DNA of 8,686 bases from an uncultured Leucobacter sp. (GTDB lineage Bacteria; Actinomycetota; Actinomycetes; Actinomycetales; Microbacteriaceae). A program made the position numbers and the translations under genes. Shown piece after piece: positions 1 to 7,089 of the stretch. The notes under the pieces are model-generated. The model was not told the DNA's origin. It saw nothing but the letters and a program-made list of their open reading frames with translations, and did no database searches. The first letter of the stretch is position 1; the number at the start of each line of letters is the position of its first letter. The stretch lies in NCBI GenBank assembly GCA_937872275.1, contig CALMSE010000191.1, positions 1 to 8,686 of the forward strand, given 5' to 3'.

Positions 1-17
1 GCGCCCGGGCGCGGCAC

Positions 18-584
18 CTATGCGGCGGCGGCATCCGCCTGCGCCGCGGGGGCGGGCCTGTCGCCGGAACGCTCCCGGCTCGCCAGCGCGAGCCCCCAGA
101 GCACGAAGCCGATGACCGGGGTGAAGATGTCGGTGTAGAGGATCAGCCCCGCGTTGTTCGGGGCGAGGTTTCCGGTGGTGATGATGTCGATGATGTGGGT
201 GCCCGCCGCGCCCCACAGGAAGCAGGCCGGCCCGACGAGGGCGGCGAATTTGAGGCTGTAGGGCATGCGCCGGGGGAAGGCGAGGATGCCCACGATGCCG
301 ACGCCGATGCTCGCGAAGCCGACCTCGGCCTGGAAGCCGTTGTTCTCCCAGCCGATCGACGCGGCCGACATGTCGCCGAAGGCGGTGTGCATGATGCCGT
401 TGAAGATGTAGGTGATGCCGATGGCGAAGAAGAGGAACCAGTTCAGCAGCGCGGCGTAGACGCCATGCTTGCCGGGGCGCTGCACCGCGATCACGATGAG
501 GGCGACGACGATGCCGATGATCATGAAGGTCAGCGTGAAGTTCTTCAGGGCGAAGGCGATGATCCCGCCGATGGGGTCGGACAC
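18..584 (-). CDS. DUF6790-family five-helix membrane protein
   Basis: An integral membrane protein of 188 aa with no assigned biochemical role. Five hydrophobic segments are visible at about residues 7-34, 41-66, 88-103, 111-135 and 145-168, followed by a short Ala-rich hydrophilic tail. Polar patches between helices (HTAFGDMSAASIGWENNGFQAEVGF, about 66-90, and APNNAGLILYTD, about 141-152) match what I recall of the DUF6790 family; this family call is from memory. The start is GTG at 584, with a GTGAG Shine-Dalgarno-like sequence 5 nt upstream. The gene is divergent from a TetR regulator across a 106-bp AT-rich region holding an inverted repeat and a minus-strand TATGCT box at 640-645. It is therefore a likely target of that regulator. 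No catalytic motif is visible, and the function remains unknown. Confidence 0.8.
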   Translation of the reverse strand: MSDPIGGIIAFALKNFTLTFMIIGIVVALIVIAVQRPGKHGVYAALLNWFLFFAIGITYIFNGIMHTAFGDMSAASIGWENNGFQAEVGFASIGVGIVGILAFPRRMPYSLKFAALVGPACFLWGAAGTHIIDIITTGNLAPNNAGLILYTDIFTPVIGFVLWGLALASRERSGDRPAPAAQADAAAA

Positions 585-621
585 GGTGGCTCACTTTCTC
601 GAGACGGCGGCGCCGTATTTG

Positions 622-651
622 TGCAACAATGCTGTGAATAGCATATCTGCA
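622..651. promoter_or_regulatory. TGCA-type inverted repeat with overlapping divergent -10 boxes
   Basis: The sequence reads TGCA-N4-TGCT-N6-AGCA-N4-TGCA, an imperfect 30-bp dyad with 9 of 12 arm positions matching. Its core, 629-644, is a perfect ATGCT-N6-AGCAT palindrome. The only TANNNT hexamers in this intergenic region are TAGCAT on the plus strand (639-644) and TATGCT on the minus strand (645-640). They overlap almost completely inside the dyad. A protein bound here would cover the promoters of both the DUF6790 gene and TetR1. Another TGCA lies at 665. The assignment as a TetR operator is an inference. Confidence 0.55.
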
Positions 652-690
652 ATATTTACTCAGCTGCATGATTTGATGGGAGGTGCGATC

Positions 691-1326
691 ATGCCGGACC
701 CTGCGCCTCCTCCCTCGCGGCACACCCGTCGGAAGGCGCTGACGCGGGAGCGCATCATGGCCGCCGCGGATCGCCTCTTCGAGGAGCGGGGCTACCTCGA
801 GACCTCGGTGGAGGACATCTCGGAGGCGGCCGATGTGGCCGTGCGCACGATCTACACGCACTTCCCCTCGAAAGCGGCGATCCTGCTCAACTACTTCGAC
901 GGCTGGCTCGATGCGCTCGTCGACGGCATCCTGGAGCGCCCGGTCGACGAGCCCATCGCCGAGGCGGTCGCCGCGTCGCTGCGCGCGATGACGGAGGCGG
1001 GCTGGGCGGATCGGTCCTACGGGAACGTGGCTGAGTCGCCGCCCTCGTCCCTCGGTCTCATCGCGGGTCCGCCGGAGGTGGCGGGCCACATGATGCACGC
1101 CTGGATGCGGGCTCAGGATCGCATCGCCGCGGACGCCGCGCTGCGCGGCGGCTTTCCGTCCGACTCCCTCGAGCCGCAGGCCAGGGCGACCGCCGTGTTC
1201 GCGGCGTGCATCGGGCCGATCCTCGCCGCCGACCTCTCCCGCCGCGGTGAGCCGTTGCCCGCGGACGCCACTGCGAACAGCCTGATTGTGGAGTTCGCCA
1301 CCAGGCTGACGGGCGGAAATCTCTAG
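691..1326 (+). CDS. TetR/AcrR-family transcriptional regulator 1
   Basis: A TetR-type repressor of 211 aa, normal for the family. The N-terminal DNA-binding domain covers about residues 18-64. The helix-turn-helix lies at about 40-60, with the family hallmark TIYTHFPSK at 53-61. The rest is an effector/dimer domain that cannot be assigned to a ligand. The ATG at 691 was chosen because GGGAGGTG lies at 678-685, about 5 nt upstream. The frame stays open further upstream but would run through the promoter. The protein is clearly paralogous to the TetR encoded at 2495-3139: 18 residues (ADVAVRTIYTHFPSKAAI) are identical, and similarity extends into the C-terminal half (GGFP, QARATA). It is divergent from the DUF6790 gene and probably controls itself and that gene through the dyad at 622-651. 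Its last codons form part of a long hairpin. Confidence 0.93.
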   Translation: MPDPAPPPSRHTRRKALTRERIMAAADRLFEERGYLETSVEDISEAADVAVRTIYTHFPSKAAILLNYFDGWLDALVDGILERPVDEPIAEAVAASLRAMTEAGWADRSYGNVAESPPSSLGLIAGPPEVAGHMMHAWMRAQDRIAADAALRGGFPSDSLEPQARATAVFAACIGPILAADLSRRGEPLPADATANSLIVEFATRLTGGNL

Positions 1327-1362
1327 GGAGGAAGTGCATCGCACTTCCTCGAGATTTCCGCC
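1312..1362 (+). terminator. Long bulged hairpin over the TetR1 stop codon
   Basis: Positions 1312-1323 pair perfectly with 1351-1362 (12 bp). Positions 1328-1337 pair perfectly with 1341-1350 (10 bp) around a 3-nt ATC loop. The only interruption is a one-sided 4-nt bulge, 1324-1327 (TAGG), which contains the TetR1 stop codon. No U-tract follows, so it would be a tail-less actinobacterial-type terminator or a 3'-end stabilising structure rather than a classical intrinsic terminator. The structure is seen directly; the function is inferred. Confidence 0.6.
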
Positions 1363-1412
1363 GCGGCCACTGCCGCGGGTCTCTAGGGAGGAAGTGCATC
1401 GCACGTCCTCGA
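1320..1412. repeat. 33-bp direct repeat, two copies, 60-bp period
   Basis: The copies at 1320-1352 and 1380-1412 are identical except for one base (T1345 versus G1405). Each contains TAGG followed by a 10-bp hairpin arm, an ATC loop and the returning arm. In the second copy the base change creates one A-G mismatch (1393/1405). Between the copies is a smaller 7-bp hairpin, CCGCGGC-CACT-GCCGCGG, at 1361-1378. The second copy lacks the outer 12-bp stem found around the first. The repeat looks like a mobile or duplicated hairpin module, or the remnant of a duplicated TetR1 3' end. No coding potential is apparent. Confidence 0.75.
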
Positions 1413-1413
1413 A

Positions 1414-1472
1414 GCAATGGGGCAGGAGTTGCGGGTGCAGGCCGGTCGCACCCGCAACTCCTGCCCTATTGC
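1414..1472. repeat. 25-bp inverted repeat (strong hairpin)
   Basis: Positions 1414-1438 pair with 1448-1472 over 25 bp. The only non-Watson-Crick pair is a single G-T (1419/1467), and the loop is 9 nt (1439-1447). It lies in the 298-bp gap between TetR1 and the lipoprotein gene. The rest of that gap (about 1473-1545) shows no feature I can name. There is no U-tract. It could be a transcription barrier protecting the lipoprotein promoter from TetR1 readthrough, a REP-like element or part of a small RNA. Only the structure is certain. Confidence 0.75.
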
Positions 1473-1549
1473 GGCCGCCGTCGATGCCCCCTGCTGCTTC
1501 TCGAGCGGACGATGACGCCCGCCCCGTCGCCGGGGCCTCCGGCCTGCGC

Positions 1550-1602
1550 TTGCACGCTTAATGCACTCTATGCAATAGTTCTATCAATGCAAGTAATGCA
1601 GC
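1550..1602 (+). promoter_or_regulatory. Clustered TGCA motifs upstream of the lipoprotein gene
   Basis: Five TGCA tetramers begin at 1551, 1562, 1571, 1588 and 1597 in an AT-rich island just before the start codon. They form two TGCA-N5-TGCA dyads (1562-1574 and 1588-1600) whose centres are 26 bp apart. The N5 spacing is the same as in the best dyad upstream of TetR2. TTGCAC at 1550-1555 could serve as a -35 box. No TANNNT -10 hexamer is present, so the exact promoter is undefined. These are inferred binding sites for one or both TetR paralogs. Confidence 0.55.
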
Positions 1603-1624
1603 CACTGAATTCAAGGGAGTCGAA

Positions 1625-2389
1625 GTGTTGGCATCACAGGAATCGCCTCAGCGGGCGGTGCGGAGTCTCGGGCGATGGATCGGAGCGGTCTCGGCGGCGG
1701 CAGCGCTCGTGCTGGGCGCGGCCGGATGCTCGGCGGAGCTCGCCGCGCAGAGCTCCAAGTCCGCGGCGGAAGACGCCGACGCGGCGACGGGCATCGAGGA
1801 GCTGCGGCTCGACGTCGAGGCGGACGACGCGCTGTCGATGGAGAACCCGGGCGACGGAACCGCGAGTGACGGAACCCCGGGCGACGAGGCATCGGGCGAC
1901 GGGGCCGCGCCCCAGGCGGCCTCGGGCAAGGAGGACACCCAGGCCCCGCGGATCCACATGACGATCGCCAGCGACCCGCAGCTCACGCTGCACAGCAAGC
2001 GGATCGTCGGGGCGCACAACTACGACGACAATCCCTCGTGGTGGTGCAGGGATCTCGCCGAGGCGAAGCGCACGGGGCGGCAGGACGTCTTCCTGAACCT
2101 CCCCGAGTACGTCTCGAGCGTGGCCCCCGTCGGCAAGTCGGAGAGCTGTATCGAGGGGAACCGCGAGGACCTCGAGATGGAGCTGACCTATCGCATCGCC
2201 GACGGCGAGTACCTGCTGCACGTCTATTCGACGGTTCCGAATTTCGGCTACAACAAGATCGAGTGCACGATCCTCGAGGCCGCGACGATGCAGCGCAGCG
2301 GGCGCTCGGACTACAGGTGCTCGGTCGCCTGGCTGCAGCAGGGCGACTGGTACAACCCGATGCCGAAGGTGCACCTGCAGAACAAGTAG
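1625..2389 (+). CDS. Predicted secreted lipoprotein of unknown function
   Basis: A protein of 254 aa with an export signal and no domain I recognise. Residues 1-34 form a signal peptide: Arg10, 13 and 17, then the hydrophobic run AVSAAAALVLG. It ends in a lipobox-like AAGC, making Cys35 the probable lipid-modified N-terminus on the outer face of the membrane. Residues about 45-108 are a hydrophilic, acidic linker rich in Gly, Asp, Ala and Ser, with GDGT/GDEA/GDGA repeats. The C-terminal part, about 109-254, looks folded and aromatic-rich, with four cysteines (141, 175, 214, 232) that could form two disulfides. The start is GTG at 1625, supported by AAGGGAG at 1613-1619 with 5-nt spacing; TTG at 1628 is possible but less well placed. 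The gene lies between two paralogous TetR genes and downstream of TGCA dyads, so it is probably a target of them. Confidence 0.85.
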   Translation: MLASQESPQRAVRSLGRWIGAVSAAAALVLGAAGCSAELAAQSSKSAAEDADAATGIEELRLDVEADDALSMENPGDGTASDGTPGDEASGDGAAPQAASGKEDTQAPRIHMTIASDPQLTLHSKRIVGAHNYDDNPSWWCRDLAEAKRTGRQDVFLNLPEYVSSVAPVGKSESCIEGNREDLEMELTYRIADGEYLLHVYSTVPNFGYNKIECTILEAATMQRSGRSDYRCSVAWLQQGDWYNPMPKVHLQNK

Positions 2390-2420
2390 GCCCCGCGATC
2401 GCCACGGGTGCCGGAGACCG

Positions 2421-2454
2421 CCCTTCGACGGCTTGAGGGGGAGCCGTCGAAGGG
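2421..2454. terminator. Bidirectional hairpin terminator between convergent genes
   Basis: A perfect 13-bp stem (2421-2433 with 2442-2454) closes an 8-nt loop. It sits 31 nt past the lipoprotein stop and 40 nt past the TetR2 stop on the other strand. The placement between convergent genes fits a shared terminator. The plus-strand tail GTCTTCGG is only weakly T-rich. Confidence 0.75.
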
Positions 2455-2494
2455 TCTTCGGCGTTCACCCGAGGTGCGGCGCGTCAGCGGGTGC

Positions 2495-3139
2495 TCAGAG
2501 CTCCCCGCCCGTGATGAGGGCGAGGATGTGCAGGCCCGCCCCGTCGACCTGCTCGATCGTGACGCTGCCCTCGCTGAGCTGGCGCCTGCGAGCCGCGGAC
2601 ATCGCGGCGATCCAGGAGGCGAAGATGGCGGTCGCGCGGGCCTGCGGCCCCTGGGATCCGGCCGGGAACCCGCCGCGCTCCCGCGCGTCGTCGGCGAGCA
2701 CGGCCATCTCCCGCATCCAGCGCTGCAGGATGTGGCCCGCGATGTCGGGCGTGCCGGAGTCGAGGTGCTCGGCGATCGGGTGCACGCGGACCGCCTCGTT
2801 CTCGATCCGGTCGACCCAGCCCGCGGCGGCCATCGCGGAGAGCGCTTCGCGGACCGTGTCCACGACGGGCTCGTCGACGGGGCGGCGCCTGATCTCGACC
2901 GAGAACGCGTCGACCCAGCTGTCGAAGTAGGCGAGCATGATCGCGGCCTTCGAGGGGAAATGCGTGTAGATGGTGCGGACGGCGACGTCGGCGAGCTCGG
3001 AGATGTCCTCGATCGAGGTGTCGGCGTACCCGCGCCGGTCGAAGAGCTCCTCGGCGGCGGTCTGGATCCTGGCTCGCGTCGCGGCCTTCCGGCGGTCCTG
3101 ACGCGTACCGGCGAGTTGGGGCTGTTCCCGCGCTGCCAT
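2495..3139 (-). CDS. TetR/AcrR-family transcriptional regulator 2
   Basis: A TetR-type regulator of 214 aa, paralogous to the one at 691-1326. The DNA-binding domain spans about residues 20-67 and the HTH about 43-63, again with TIYTHFPSK (56-64). The 18-residue recognition-helix segment is identical to TetR1, so both probably read the same operator. The effector domain (about 75-214) is homologous but more diverged, suggesting a different or altered inducer. The ATG at 3139 has GGAGG only 1 nt upstream, too close to act as a normal ribosome site. A TAGGGT box 6 nt before the ATG instead suggests a leaderless mRNA, which supports this start. The gene is convergent with the lipoprotein gene and downstream of trpS on the same strand. 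The TGCA dyad at 3174-3192 lies over its expected -35 region, implying autoregulation. Confidence 0.93.
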   Translation of the reverse strand: MAAREQPQLAGTRQDRRKAATRARIQTAAEELFDRRGYADTSIEDISELADVAVRTIYTHFPSKAAIMLAYFDSWVDAFSVEIRRRPVDEPVVDTVREALSAMAAAGWVDRIENEAVRVHPIAEHLDSGTPDIAGHILQRWMREMAVLADDARERGGFPAGSQGPQARATAIFASWIAAMSAARRRQLSEGSVTIEQVDGAGLHILALITGGEL

Positions 3140-3145
3140 GCCTCC

Positions 3146-3151
3146 ACCCTA
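3146..3151 (-). promoter_or_regulatory. Predicted -10 box of a leaderless TetR2 promoter
   Basis: TAGGGT on the minus strand is followed by exactly 6 nt and then the ATG, so transcription would begin at or next to the start codon. With 17-bp spacing the -35 position falls at 3169-3174, at the edge of the TGCA repeats. No good -35 match is present. Confidence 0.5.
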
Positions 3152-3168
3152 GGAGTCCGGGGTGAATC

Positions 3169-3192
3169 TGCATAATTGCAAAGCATGCAATT
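3169..3192. promoter_or_regulatory. Predicted TetR operator, TGCA dyad
   Basis: Positions 3174-3192 are a perfect 19-bp dyad, AATTGCA-AAGCA-TGCAATT (7-bp arms, 5-bp centre). A further TGCA at 3169 gives three TGCA tetramers with 8- and 9-bp spacing. It covers the expected -35 region of TetR2. It is the cleanest copy of the motif that also appears upstream of TetR1/DUF6790 and of the lipoprotein gene. The palindrome is seen directly; the binding protein is inferred. Confidence 0.7.
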
Positions 3193-3231
3193 CTTGACGG
3201 GCGCGGATCGCGGCCGTCGCCGGGAGACCGC

Positions 3232-4416
<1,185 letters not shown>

Positions 4417-5286
4417 TCAGCCCCGGTAGTCGACGACGACGGGCGCATGGTCCGACCATCGGGTGTCGTACGACGGGTACCGGTCGACGCGGTAGTCGGC
4501 GACGCGCTCGGCGAGCTGCGGGGTGACCACGTGGTAGTCGATCCGCCAGCCCGTGTCGTTGTCGAAGGCCTGGCCCCGGTTCGACCACCAGGTGTAGGGC
4601 CCGTCGACCTCGCCGGCGAAGCGGCGGCCCACGTCGACCCAGCCGAAGCCGGGCCCTTCTGAGCCGTCGACGCCCGCGACGATCTCGCCGCGCGGGCCGA
4701 AGAAGCGGTCGAAGTAGGCGCGCTCTCGGGGCAGGAAGCCGGAGCGCTTCACGTTGCCGCGCCAGTTCTTGATGTCGAACTCGCGGTGGCCGACGTTGAA
4801 GTCGCCGACGATCGCCACGAGATCGCGCTCGTCGGCCAGCTCGTTCATGCGCGCGCCCATCGCGTCGAGGAACGCCCACTTCGCCTCCTGACGCGGGGTG
4901 TCGACCTCGCCGGAGTGGGTGTAGTTGCTGACCACGGTGATCGGGGCGCCGCCCAGGTTGAAGTCGGCCTCGAGCCAGCGACCCGACGACTGGATGCTCT
5001 CCTGCGCGTCGAGCGGGCCCAGCCCGACGCGGTGCGCGGCGGCGGGCTCCCGGCTGATGATCGCGACTCCCGCGCGGCCCTTGATCTGGCAGGGGTCGTG
5101 CAGGATGTGCCAGCCGCCGTCGGCCGCCTCGCCCAGCAGCTCGAGCAGGTGCGAGTCGTCGGCGCGGACCTCCTGCATGGCGAGCACGTCGACGCCGCTG
5201 CGCTCGAGCCAGTCGCCCATGCCCTTGCGGTACGCGGCGCGGATGCCGTTCACGTTGACGGATGCGAGGCGCAGGGTTTCAGCCAT
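4417..5286 (-). CDS. xthA: Exodeoxyribonuclease III / AP endonuclease
   Basis: A 289-aa base-excision-repair nuclease of the exonuclease III (EEP) family. It cuts DNA 5' of abasic sites and removes 3' blocking groups, using a divalent metal. Active-site residues visible are Asn13 (NVNG), Glu39 (MQEVRA), Tyr122 (SNYTHSG), Asp162 and Asn164 (VGDFNVGHREFDIKNWRGN), Asp250 (WRIDYHV), and Asp279-His280 (WSDHAPV). All expected catalytic positions are present. The length is slightly above the roughly 268 aa of E. coli XthA. The ATG at 5286 was chosen because the homologous N-terminus (LRLASVNVNGIRA) begins just after it, and a TAGACT box lies 7 nt before it. A much longer frame is open upstream, but that is a shadow of glpK and EamA. 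Divergent from glpK; followed by trpS. Confidence 0.95.
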   Translation of the reverse strand: MAETLRLASVNVNGIRAAYRKGMGDWLERSGVDVLAMQEVRADDSHLLELLGEAADGGWHILHDPCQIKGRAGVAIISREPAAAHRVGLGPLDAQESIQSSGRWLEADFNLGGAPITVVSNYTHSGEVDTPRQEAKWAFLDAMGARMNELADERDLVAIVGDFNVGHREFDIKNWRGNVKRSGFLPRERAYFDRFFGPRGEIVAGVDGSEGPGFGWVDVGRRFAGEVDGPYTWWSNRGQAFDNDTGWRIDYHVVTPQLAERVADYRVDRYPSYDTRWSDHAPVVVDYRG

Positions 5287-5293
5287 GCGCTCC

Positions 5294-5299
5294 AGTCTA
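5294..5299 (-). promoter_or_regulatory. Predicted -10 box of a leaderless xthA promoter
   Basis: TAGACT on the minus strand is followed by 7 nt (GGAGCGC) and then the xthA ATG, the spacing typical of leaderless actinobacterial transcripts. The GGAG within those 7 nt is only 3 nt from the ATG, so it is a poor ribosome site. No convincing -35 box is visible. Confidence 0.5.
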
Positions 5300-5361
5300 C
5301 TTCGCCGTGGGTCGGGCGATCCCGCGCGTCGCTCTCGCGGGCGGTCCCGGCCGGTCCCCTT

Positions 5362-5441
5362 GCGGGATCGCACCGATCTGCGGAATCGCACCCGGTTCCC
5401 GACGCCTCTGGGTGCGATCCCGCAGATCGGTGCGATCCCGC
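5362..5441. repeat. 32-bp inverted repeat with nested tandem motif, xthA-glpK gap
   Basis: The arms 5362-5393 and 5410-5441 are complementary at 31 of 32 positions (mismatch A5384/C5419) around a 16-nt loop (5394-5409). The stem can extend by one T-A pair outward. Each arm holds two tandem copies of GCGGGATCGCACC joined by GATCT (one base altered in one copy), giving four related motif copies in two orientations. The right arm ends 7 nt before the predicted glpK -10 box, so it overlaps the glpK -35 region. If glpK is leaderless, this element is not in its mRNA and would act as DNA. It may be a REP-like dispersed palindrome or a regulator site. Confidence 0.8.
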
Positions 5442-5448
5442 AGGCGGG

Positions 5449-5454
5449 TAGGCT
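5449..5454 (+). promoter_or_regulatory. Predicted -10 box of a leaderless glpK promoter
   Basis: TAGGCT is followed by 6 nt (CGGGGC) and then the glpK ATG, which would place the transcription start on the A of the ATG. No usable Shine-Dalgarno sequence lies at normal distance, consistent with a leaderless transcript. No -35 consensus is visible, because that position lies inside the inverted repeat. Confidence 0.55.
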
Positions 5455-5460
5455 CGGGGC

Positions 5461-7047
5461 ATGGCAGCGCAGGATCGCACGGCGGGCGGATCGCCCCGCG
5501 ACCACGTCGTCGCGATCGACCAGGGGACCACGAGCACCCGGGTCATCGTCTTCGACCGCGAGGCGCGCCCCGTCGCCTCGGCCCAGCGAGAGCACCGGCA
5601 GATCTTCGAGCGGCCCGGCTGGGTCGGCCACGACGCCGGCGAGATCTGGCGCACCACCCGAGCGCTGCTCGCGGAGGCGCTGGGCACGGCGCGGCTGGGG
5701 GCGGATCGCATCGCCGGGGTCGGCATCACCAACCAGCGCGAGACGGCCGTGGTCTGGGACGCCGCCACGGGCGAACCCGTCGCCGACGCGATCGTGTGGC
5801 AGGACACGCGCACCCAGGGCATCGTCGACGCGCTCGCCGCCGAGACCGACCCCGCGACGGGCGAGCCCTTCGGCACGGAGCGCCTGCGAGGGGCCACCGG
5901 GCTGCCGCTCGCGAGCTACTTCTCGGCGGGCAAGGTGCGGTGGATCCTCGACGAGGTCCCAGGCGCCCGCGCGCGCGCCGAGCGCGGCGAGCTGAGGTTC
6001 GGCACGATCGACTCCTGGCTCGTCTACCACCTCACCGGAGGCGCTTCCCCGGGGGCTCCCGGGATCCACGTCACCGACGTCACCAATGCGAGCCGCACGC
6101 AGCTCTGCGATCTCGCCACCCTCGATTGGAGCGACGAGGCGCTCGAGGCCTTCGGCATCCCGCGGAGCATGCTCCCCCGCATCGTCCCGTCGTCCGGCGC
6201 GGTCGGGGAGGTGCGCGGCATCCCGGGGCTCGAGGGCGTGCCCATCGCCGGCATCCTCGGCGACCAGCAGGCGGCGACCTTCGGGCAGGCGGCCTTCGCG
6301 CCGGGGGATGCGAAGCACACCTACGGCACGGGCGGCTTCCTCATCGTGAACACCGGCGAGCGGCCCGTCTTCTCGCGCAACGGCCTGCTCACGACGGTCG
6401 CGTACCGGGTCGGCGACGAGGCGCCCGTCTACGCGCTCGAGGGCTCGGTGGCCGTGGCGGGGTCGCTGCATCACTGGCTGCGCGACAACCTCGGACTGAT
6501 CCGCGACTCGACCGAGATCGAGGGGCTCGCCTCGAGCGTGCCCGACACGGGCGGCGCCTTCATCGTGCCGGCGTTCTCCGGCCTCTTCGCGCCCCGTTGG
6601 CAGCCCGACGCCCGCGGCGTCATCGTGGGGCTCACCCGTTTCGTCACGCGCGCCCACCTCGTGCGCGCCGCGAGCGAGGCCTGCGCCTATCAGACCGTCG
6701 AGGTCATCGACGCCGCGGCGGCCGACACGGGCATCGCGCTCGGCGAGCTGCGGGTCGACGGCGGCGGATCCGCCAGCGACATGATGATGCAGTTCCAGGC
6801 CGACCTGCTCGGCATCGACGTGGTGCGCCCGGAGAACCTCGAGACCACGGCGCTCGGCGCCGCCTTCGCCGCGGGGCTCGCGACCGGGGTGTGGGCGGAT
6901 CGCGCCGAGCTCGCGGGGCTCGTGCGCGAAGGGCGCCGGTGGACGCCGCGCATGGCGGTCGCGGACCGCGAGCGGCGGCTGCGGCTGTGGAACCGGGCGG
7001 TCGAGCGGTCGCTCGACTGGGTGGACGACGACGTGCGGGCGCTGTAG
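5461..7047 (+). CDS. glpK: Glycerol kinase
   Basis: A cytoplasmic FGGY-family kinase that converts glycerol and ATP to sn-glycerol 3-phosphate. It has 528 aa, slightly longer than the usual 500 or so. Seen in order: the N-terminal phosphate-binding motif DQGTTSTRVIVFD (20-32); substrate residues Arg93-Glu94 (TNQRET), Trp113 (VWQDTRT) and Tyr153 (SYFSAGKVRWIL); DVTNASRTQL (206-215); catalytic Asp268-Gln269 (GILGDQQAATFGQ); and the C-terminal GGGSASDMMMQFQADLLG motif. All substrate residues known from E. coli GlpK are conserved. The ATG at 5461 fits the leaderless -10 box 6 nt before it; no alternative start is near. No glpF or glpD homologue is in the window, so the gene is not in a classic glp operon here. 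It may be cotranscribed with the small gene 42 nt downstream. Confidence 0.97.
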   Translation: MAAQDRTAGGSPRDHVVAIDQGTTSTRVIVFDREARPVASAQREHRQIFERPGWVGHDAGEIWRTTRALLAEALGTARLGADRIAGVGITNQRETAVVWDAATGEPVADAIVWQDTRTQGIVDALAAETDPATGEPFGTERLRGATGLPLASYFSAGKVRWILDEVPGARARAERGELRFGTIDSWLVYHLTGGASPGAPGIHVTDVTNASRTQLCDLATLDWSDEALEAFGIPRSMLPRIVPSSGAVGEVRGIPGLEGVPIAGILGDQQAATFGQAAFAPGDAKHTYGTGGFLIVNTGERPVFSRNGLLTTVAYRVGDEAPVYALEGSVAVAGSLHHWLRDNLGLIRDSTEIEGLASSVPDTGGAFIVPAFSGLFAPRWQPDARGVIVGLTRFVTRAHLVRAASEACAYQTVEVIDAAAADTGIALGELRVDGGGSASDMMMQFQADLLGIDVVRPENLETTALGAAFAAGLATGVWADRAELAGLVREGRRWTPRMAVADRERRLRLWNRAVERSLDWVDDDVRAL

Positions 7048-7089
7048 GCGCCGCGCGCAGGCCGGAACGACCTCAGGAAAGGAAGAGTG

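Noticed and set aside
469..690. Upstream extension of the TetR1 frame
   Set aside because: It overlaps the divergent DUF6790 gene and would translate through the promoter dyad. ATG 691 has a strong ribosome site and fits the family's N-terminus.
1320..1412. CRISPR array
   Set aside because: There are only two repeat units, the 27-bp intervening segment itself contains a hairpin, and no cas genes are present.
1334..1561. 75-codon frame starting with GTG inside the direct repeat
   Set aside because: It runs through the hairpins and the TGCA region, its composition is not protein-like, and the GGAGG adjoins the GTG without spacing. The repeats explain the sequence better.
3193..3198. TTGACG as a plus-strand -35 box
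   Set aside because: No plus-strand gene follows; downstream is the 3' end of trpS on the minus strand.
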